DNA of 64,000 bases from Bradyrhizobium valentinum (lineage in GTDB: Bacteria > Pseudomonadota > Alphaproteobacteria > Rhizobiales > Xanthobacteraceae), in assembly GCF_001440405.1 (NCBI RefSeq), contig NZ_LLXX01000175.1:33085-97084 (forward strand), in the 5' to 3' direction. A model generated the notes under the pieces. That model did not search any database and was not told the origin of the DNA. It saw nothing but the letters and a program-made list of their open reading frames with translations. Of the stretch, positions 59,372-64,000 are shown piece after piece; the stretch's first letter is position 1, and each line of letters begins with the position of its first letter. A program made the translations under genes and the position numbers.

Positions 59372-59746
59372 ATGCAAGACGAACCGACCCCCACCGAACT
59401 GATCAAGGCGGTCGCGGATTTCTTCCGCAACGAGATCGCTGCCGAGATCAAGGGCCACAACGCCTTCAAGCTCCGCGTCGGCATCAACGCGCTCGACCTG
59501 GTGACGCGGCAACTGGCGCTGGAGCAGGGCAGCGACGCAGCGGAGGCCGCGCGGCTGAAGCAGTTGCTCGGTATGGATGGCGCGTTGATCGAGTTGAATC
59601 GCGCGCTGTGCGAGAAGATCGCCAGAGGCGAAGTCGACTTGCAGACGCCGGGCTTGGCCGAGCACCTCTGGCAGACCACTCTGGACAAGCTCGCCGTCGA
59701 CCAGCCGAACTACGCGTCGTACAAGAGGGAGTTGGGGAAACCGTAG
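59372..59746 (+). CDS. DUF6285 small protein (LvaB-like)
   Basis: This 124-aa helical protein has no signal or membrane segment: PTPTELIKAVADFFRNEI then AFKLRVGINALDLVTRQLAL. The pattern PTxxELIxAVxxFL...RVxxNAL is that of DUF6285 proteins, which occur next to APH-type kinases. In Pseudomonas the small protein LvaB is needed for LvaA kinase activity; equating this protein with LvaB is inference from pattern and position. The TAG stop (59744-59746) lies inside the first bases of a repeat, so the native C-terminus may be lost. Confidence 0.8.
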   Translation: MQDEPTPTELIKAVADFFRNEIAAEIKGHNAFKLRVGINALDLVTRQLALEQGSDAAEAARLKQLLGMDGALIELNRALCEKIARGEVDLQTPGLAEHLWQTTLDKLAVDQPNYASYKRELGKP

Positions 59747-59822
59747 GATGGGTAGAGCGAAGCGAAACCCATCATGCATCAACGGCCGAACGATGGGTTT
59801 CGCTGCGCTCTACCCATCCTAC
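59743..59822. repeat. Inverted repeat, family 3, overlapping the DUF6285 stop
   Basis: Arms GTAGGATGGGTAGAGCGAAG and CTACCCATCCTAC. The stop codon of the gene to the left is the TAG at the second base of the left arm. Confidence 0.88.
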
Positions 59823-59844
59823 AAGGTTAGCGTCAACTCTCCTC

Positions 59845-59928
59845 GTCATTGCGAAGAGCGCAAGCGACGAAGCAATCCATCTATCCCCGTGTTGAGGCGT
59901 GGATTGCTTCGCTGCGCTCGCAATGACG
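59845..59928. repeat. Inverted repeat, family 5
   Basis: Arms CGTCATTGCGAAGAGC and GCTCGCAATGACG, with CAATCCAT / GTGGATTG inside. It lies 22 bp after the family 3 element and 24 bp before the second enoyl-CoA hydratase stop. Confidence 0.85.
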
Positions 59929-59951
59929 GAGGAAGAGCGGTGCCATGCGCC

Positions 59952-60731
59952 TCACCGCCCCAGCCACTTCGGCGGCCGCTTCTCGGCAAACGCCTTCGGC
60001 CCCTCGATGTAGTCCTGCGACGCCGCCATCGCCTTCACTGCGGGATATTCCCGCTGCTCGGCGATCGCCTGTTCCAGTGAGACTTCAAGCCCGCGCTGGA
60101 TCGCCTGCTTGGAAGCGCGGATCGACATCGGCGAATTCTTGCAGATCGTCTCGGCCCAGCGCTCGGCGGCGGCTAGCGCTTCACCGGCGGGAACCACCTC
60201 GTTGACGAAGCCAAGCTCAAGCCCCTCCTTGGCCGAGACGTGGCGCGCGGTGAGGATCATGCCCATGGCGCGCTTCAGTCCGATCTGCCGCGGCAGCCGG
60301 TGTACGCCGCCGGCCAATGCTGCGAGGCCGACGCGCGGCTCGGGCAGCGCAAAGGTCGCGTTCTCCGACGCAATGATGAGGTCGCAGGCCAGCGCGATCT
60401 CGAAGCCGCCGCCCATCGCGACGCCGTTGACCGCGGCAATGATCGGCTTGTCGCAGTCGAACCGCGAGGTGAGGCCTGCGAAGCCGCCCTTGTCCCAGCC
60501 GCGCTTGCCGCCCGCGGCCTGCCATTTCAGGTCATTGCCGGCGCAGAACGCCTTGTCGCCGGCGCCGGTGACGATTGCGACCCATTGCTCGGGATCGGCG
60601 GAGAAATTGTCGAACACCTTGTTGAGCTCGAAATGCGCGTCGATATGCAACGCATTGTACACTTCGGGCCGCGACAGCGTGATGATCGTGATCGGTCCCT
60701 TGCGCGTTACCTTGGAGAATTTCAGGTCCAT
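59952..60731 (-). CDS. Enoyl-CoA hydratase/isomerase family protein
   Basis: This 259-aa crotonase-fold protein has IVTGAGDKAFCAGNDLK, NGVAMGGGFEIALACDLII and PEPRVGLAALAGGVHRLP, and both catalytic-glutamate regions can be seen. The PRVGLAALAGGVHRL form is seen in carnitinyl-CoA dehydratase/enoyl-CoA hydratase relatives. CGGGAG precedes the ATG. It is divergent from the acyl-CoA dehydrogenase at 60956, with 224 bp between starts. Confidence 0.88.
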   Translation of the reverse strand: MDLKFSKVTRKGPITIITLSRPEVYNALHIDAHFELNKVFDNFSADPEQWVAIVTGAGDKAFCAGNDLKWQAAGGKRGWDKGGFAGLTSRFDCDKPIIAAVNGVAMGGGFEIALACDLIIASENATFALPEPRVGLAALAGGVHRLPRQIGLKRAMGMILTARHVSAKEGLELGFVNEVVPAGEALAAAERWAETICKNSPMSIRASKQAIQRGLEVSLEQAIAEQREYPAVKAMAASQDYIEGPKAFAEKRPPKWLGR

Positions 60732-60955
60732 ATTTGCTCCCGTTTGGATTTTCTGCGGCGAAGAATATTGGCCGCGATCATAGCGCCAGCCCGGCGTCCG
60801 ATACCATCCAATTTCGCAACGCCCCCGCGCGTGCCAAGGTCCATTCCGTTGCTTGACTTGGGCGTGGTCTTCTCAGCTAAATCCGTCCGAGCAGGAGCGC
60901 TCTCGCAGCGCCTAAACGCAAATCAAAACAAACGACAATTCCGGGAGTGAACATC

Positions 60956-62230
60956 TTGGATTTCAACCTGCCTGCCGACCTCGTTAGCTATCTCGACGAG
61001 CTCGATCGCTTCATCGCGCGCGAGATCAAGCCGCTGGAGGAAGCCGACGATAACATCCGCTTCTTCGATCATCGCCGCGAATGGGCGCGCACCGATTTCG
61101 AGAACGGCGGCCTGCCGCGGCACGAATGGGAAGCGCTGCTGCGCAAGGCGAAGAACCTCGCCGACGCCGCCGGCCATTTGCGCTTTGCGATCCCCAAGCG
61201 CTACGGCGGCAAGGACGGTTCCAATCTCTGGATGGCCGTCATCCGCGAGCACTTTGCCTCAAAGGGGCTTGGCCTGCATAACGATTTGCAGAACGAGCAT
61301 TCGATCGTCGGCAACCTGCCCATCGTCACCATGCTCGACCGCTACGGCACCGACGATCAGAAGGCGATGATCGACGGCTCGATCACGGGCAAGTTTCGCA
61401 TCACCTTCGGCCTCACCGAGCCGGACCATGGTTCCGACGCGACGCATATGGAAACGAAGGCCGTGCAGGCGACTCGCGACAACGTCAAGGGCTGGATCAT
61501 CAACGGCCAGAAGATGTGGACGACCGGCATGCATGTCGCGACTCACTGCGCGCTGTTTGCGCGCACGTCCGGCAATGACGGCGATGCGCGCGGCATCACG
61601 TGCTTCCTGGTGCCGGCTGGAAGCGAAGGCGTGAAGGTCGAGGAGTACATGTGGACCTTCAACATGCCGACGGACCATCCGCGCGTCAGCTTCACCGATG
61701 TCTTCGTGCCCGAGGATGCGCTGTTCGGCGAGGTCGGCCGTGGCCTGTCGCTGGCGCAATGTTTTGTGCACGAGAACCGGATCCGGCAGGCTGCGAGCTC
61801 GCTGGGGGCCGCCGTCTACTGCATCAACGAAAGCGTGAAATACGCCCGCGAGCGAAAGCCGTTCGGCAAGGCGCTGGCGGAGAACCAGGCGATCCAATGG
61901 CCGTTGGTGGAACTGGCGACGCAGGCGGAGATGTTGCGTCTATTGATCCGCAAGACCGCGTGGGAAATGGACCAACTCACCCAGGCCCAGGTCGAACATA
62001 CGCTGTCAGACCGGGTCTCGATGTGTAACTATTGGGCAAACCGCCTGTGCTGCGAGGCCGCCGACCGCGCCATGCAGGTGCATGGCGGCATGGGCTATTC
62101 GCGGCACAAGCCGTTCGAGCACATCTACCGCCACCACCGCCGCTACCGCATCACCGAGGGCAGCGAGGAAATCCAGAAGCGAAAGGTGGCGGGATTCCTG
62201 TTCGGCTATATGGGTGCGGGCAAACACTGA
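60956..62230 (+). CDS. Acyl-CoA dehydrogenase family protein
   Basis: This protein is 424 aa from TTG 60956, chosen because CGGGAG lies eight bases upstream; GTG 60947 is the alternative. ACAD features are ITFGLTEPDHGSDATHME, WIINGQKMWTTGMHVATHC, AMQVHGGMGYSRHKPFEHIY and the catalytic-glutamate region RYRITEGSEEIQKRK. The substrate is unknown. It is the more classical of the two dehydrogenases in the window. The TGA stop is shared with the edge of an inverted repeat. Confidence 0.87.
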   Translation: MDFNLPADLVSYLDELDRFIAREIKPLEEADDNIRFFDHRREWARTDFENGGLPRHEWEALLRKAKNLADAAGHLRFAIPKRYGGKDGSNLWMAVIREHFASKGLGLHNDLQNEHSIVGNLPIVTMLDRYGTDDQKAMIDGSITGKFRITFGLTEPDHGSDATHMETKAVQATRDNVKGWIINGQKMWTTGMHVATHCALFARTSGNDGDARGITCFLVPAGSEGVKVEEYMWTFNMPTDHPRVSFTDVFVPEDALFGEVGRGLSLAQCFVHENRIRQAASSLGAAVYCINESVKYARERKPFGKALAENQAIQWPLVELATQAEMLRLLIRKTAWEMDQLTQAQVEHTLSDRVSMCNYWANRLCCEAADRAMQVHGGMGYSRHKPFEHIYRHHRRYRITEGSEEIQKRKVAGFLFGYMGAGKH

Positions 62231-62301
62231 GCATGATCTCCGACCCGAAGGGCCGCGTCAGCGCAAAGTGGGCACCGGTTTTCGGCCAAGGATCATGCTC
62301 A
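62228..62301. repeat. Inverted repeat, family 8 (TGAGCATGATC ... GATCATGCTCA)
   Basis: Perfect 11-bp terminal arms enclose 52 bp including GGTTTTCGGCCAAG. The first three bases are the TGA stop of the acyl-CoA dehydrogenase gene. Single copy here. Confidence 0.85.
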
Positions 62302-62324
62302 AGTAAAAAGAGGGAGAGCGGGAG

Positions 62325-62795
62325 ATGGAAGGTGGATGCACGTGCAGAAATATCCGCTATCGCCTGAACGGCAGGCCGATGATCGTGCACGCCTGCCACT
62401 GCACCTGGTGCCAGCGCGAGACCGGCACCGTGCATGCCCTCAACGCGCTCTATGAGGCGGAGCTGGTCGAGCATATCGCCGCCGAGCCCGAGATCATCGA
62501 TACGCCGTCGGCCAGCGGCAAGGGCCAGCGCATCGCGCGCTGCCCGGTCTGCAAAGTCGCGGTCTGGAGCAACTATCCGGGCTCCGGGCCTGCCGTGCGC
62601 TTCGTCCGCGTCGGCACCATGGACGATCCGACCCAGTGCCCGCCTGACGTCCACATCTTCACGTCGACCAAGCAGCCCTGGGTGACGTTGCCGCCGGGCG
62701 CAAAAGCGTTCGCCGAATTCTACGATCCCGCCGAAGTCTGGTCGGACGAAACCAAGGCCCGCCACCGCGCGGTGCGCGAGCGGGTGAAGAAGTGA
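62325..62795 (+). CDS. GFA family protein (glutathione-dependent formaldehyde-activating fold)
   Basis: This 156-aa zinc protein has the GFA cysteine pattern: GGCTCRNIRY, ACHCTWCQRETG and ARCPVCKVAVW. Most stand-alone members have no proven function; the name comes from a proposed role with S-hydroxymethylglutathione. GGGAG lies immediately before the ATG. It lies between two repeats. Confidence 0.88.
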   Translation: MEGGCTCRNIRYRLNGRPMIVHACHCTWCQRETGTVHALNALYEAELVEHIAAEPEIIDTPSASGKGQRIARCPVCKVAVWSNYPGSGPAVRFVRVGTMDDPTQCPPDVHIFTSTKQPWVTLPPGAKAFAEFYDPAEVWSDETKARHRAVRERVKK

Positions 62796-62818
62796 GGGGT
62801 GCTACGCCTTAACGTGTT

Positions 62819-62949
62819 GTCGTCCCCGCGAACGGGGGGACCCATAACCACAGGGCGCAGATTGAGCCACAGCGGTCAAGCGAAGATGACTCGCACCATT
62901 CGTATCAGCAATGGCGCGGCGTATGGCTCCCTGCGTTCGCAGGGACGAC
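62819..62949. repeat. Long inverted repeat, family 2
   Basis: It runs from GTCGTCCCCGCGAACGGGGG to CCCTGCGTTCGCAGGGACGAC, with CCCATAACCACAGGG and GCGTATGGCTCC inside. It ends 20 bp from the acyl-CoA synthetase pseudogene stop. Confidence 0.85.
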
Positions 62950-62968
62950 ATCGTTGATAGATCACAGA

Positions 62969-63789
62969 TCAATTCACCTGCCGGTCCTTCCCCGCCCAAT
63001 ACGGTTCGCGCAAATTCCGCCGCAAAATCTTCCCCGACGGATTGCGCGGCAGCGCTGCCATGAAGTCCACCGATTTCGGCGTCTTGAATCCCGCGATGCG
63101 TTCGCGGGTGAAGTTGATGATGTCGGTGGCAGTTGCCTGCTTGCCCGGCTTCATCACCACGATCGCTTTCACCGCTTCGCCCCATTTGTCGTCGGGAATA
63201 CCGATCACGGCGGCTTCGGCCACGTCAGGATGGTCGCAGATCGCGCTTTCGACCTCTGCCCGTGGTGCCCGACGTATAAAGCTGGATCGCGATGTCCTTC
63301 GGGCTGATCGGGATCCTTCGGATCGCTCGCGTTGGCGGCATCGCGCCAAGCCATAAAATCCTGCCATTCCGGCGCGCCGCCTTCAGTCGTGATGACCGTC
63401 CGGACATCAGGCAGTTGCGACTTGATGTTGCGGACCTGCGTGATGAATTCGGGCCCGACGAACAGCACCGGCGCCTTGCAGTCGCTGACGATGAACGCGA
63501 TCTCGGGGCCGGCCAGGCGCCAGTTGACCGGCGCCATCACCACCTTGGCCTTCATCGCGCCCATCAAGAGCTCGAAATAGAAGTCGCTGTTTTTGCCGAG
63601 ATAGGCGATCCGCTCACCCGGCTTGATGCCCATCGCAATCAGCGCATTCGCAACGCGGTTGGTCTTGATGTCGAACTCGGAAAAACTTGTCTGGCGTCCC
63701 TCGAACTCATAGGCGATGGCGTCACCGCGCGTTTTGGCACGCTCGCGCACCATGTTGGCGAGATCAGTCAGTTGCTCTGGCGCGGACAT
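62969..63789 (-). pseudogene. Acyl-CoA synthetase (AMP-binding) remnant with a frameshift and a large internal deletion
   Basis: The N-terminal part is intact from ATG 63789 (MSAPEQLTDLANMVRERAKT; GGGAGAGAC upstream) to about DANASDPKDP. An extra G/C in the run at 63310-63312 then shifts the frame; in the corrected frame the sequence continues ISPKDIAIQLYTSGTTG. Straight after this ATP-binding loop, in a third frame, comes AEVESAICDHPDVAEAAVIG, KWGEAVKAIVV and PRNPSGKILRRNLRE, the C-terminal adenylation subdomain. About 240-250 residues between are missing. A normal enzyme would be about 510-520 aa, so this is non-functional. Confidence 0.92.
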
Positions 63790-63860
63790 GTCTCTCCCGT
63801 ATCGTCTTGTTTTCGTTGCGCGGAGTTTGGCGATATCGCGCGACAAAGACAATACGGTAC

Positions 63861-64000
63861 GTCGTCCCTGCGAACGCAGGGACCCATACGCCGCGGCTTA
63901 TCGGTGAGACGATGGGGCTAGTTGCCTTCGTACCTATCGACGCTGGTGGTTGATGGGGTGGACGGCCCCCTACGGCATCAGTGTGCCAGAATGAGGTTGT
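63861..64000. repeat. One arm of a family 2 repeat and unassigned window end
   Basis: GTCGTCCCTGCGAACGCAGG at 63861 is a family 2 left arm. The inner TGGTGGTTGATGGGGTGG at 63942-63959 resembles a diverged right inner arm, but no outer right arm is seen before the window ends. No gene is supported in this stretch. Confidence 0.6.

Noticed and set aside
63861..64000. Start of another gene at the right edge
   Set aside because: Only a repeat arm and short frames are visible; nothing supports a coding start before the window ends.

Overview
The window is high-GC DNA from an alphaproteobacterium, most likely Bradyrhizobium or a close relative. The evidence is the PHA-synthase/phasin pair, the compact paa operon, the run of large MCP genes, and the many intergenic palindromic repeats ending in CTCATCCTGAGGAGC or CTCATGGTGAGGAGC. 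No tRNA, rRNA, CRISPR array, transposase or integrase was seen. The species call is inference.

Layout. 1-2.4 kb: 3' end of a class III-type PHA synthase, an overlapping GNAT acetyltransferase, and a phasin with a strong terminator. 2.5-4.8 kb: a DUF445 membrane protein and an alpha/beta hydrolase. 5-13.2 kb: phenylacetate catabolism, paaX then paaABCDE, paaI, paaK and a quinone-oxidoreductase-like gene. The operon is interrupted by repeats at paaB/paaC, paaD/paaE and paaE/paaI, and the 5' end of paaC has been duplicated. 13.4-20.3 kb: YeeE/YedE transporter, hydrolase-OsmC fusion, sulfite-oxidase-like protein, amidase, formamidase-like hydrolase and an atypical SDR. 20.4-34.4 kb: a C4 hydroxy-acid island with a tartrate/D-malate dehydrogenase, a minus-strand set (LysR, M20 amidohydrolase, D-2-hydroxyacid dehydrogenase), a DUF1445 protein, a five-gene Liv-type ABC transporter, and the oxo-tetronate pathway otnC / ltnD-otnI-otnK. 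34.6-43.8 kb: four paralogous chemoreceptors with different sensor domains and an AraC-type regulator between the third and fourth.

44-52.9 kb: single-gene units, each bordered by repeats: thiolase-like protein, nitronate monooxygenase, Baeyer-Villiger monooxygenase, class V aminotransferase, YghU-type GST, an alpha/beta hydrolase broken by one in-frame TAG, and a flavin-reductase-like protein. 53.1-63.8 kb: fatty-acid-type catabolism with an ACAD10/11-type acyl-CoA dehydrogenase, VOC protein, HtpX protease, SDR, a PaaG-like enoyl-CoA hydratase translationally coupled to an APH-type kinase and a DUF6285 protein, a second enoyl-CoA hydratase, a second acyl-CoA dehydrogenase, a GFA protein, and an acyl-CoA synthetase reduced to a pseudogene.

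The most interesting functional reading is at 53-60 kb. The APH kinase, DUF6285 protein and ACAD10/11-type dehydrogenase look like the parts of a pathway that phosphorylates 4-hydroxyacyl-CoA and then eliminates phosphate (compare LvaA/LvaB/LvaC of Pseudomonas and the fused ACAD10/ACAD11 of animals). A PaaG-like isomerase/hydratase is attached and an SDR is nearby. Other points of interest are the paaC 5' duplication, and stop codons of four genes that lie inside the edges of repeat elements. Most other genes belong to known families.
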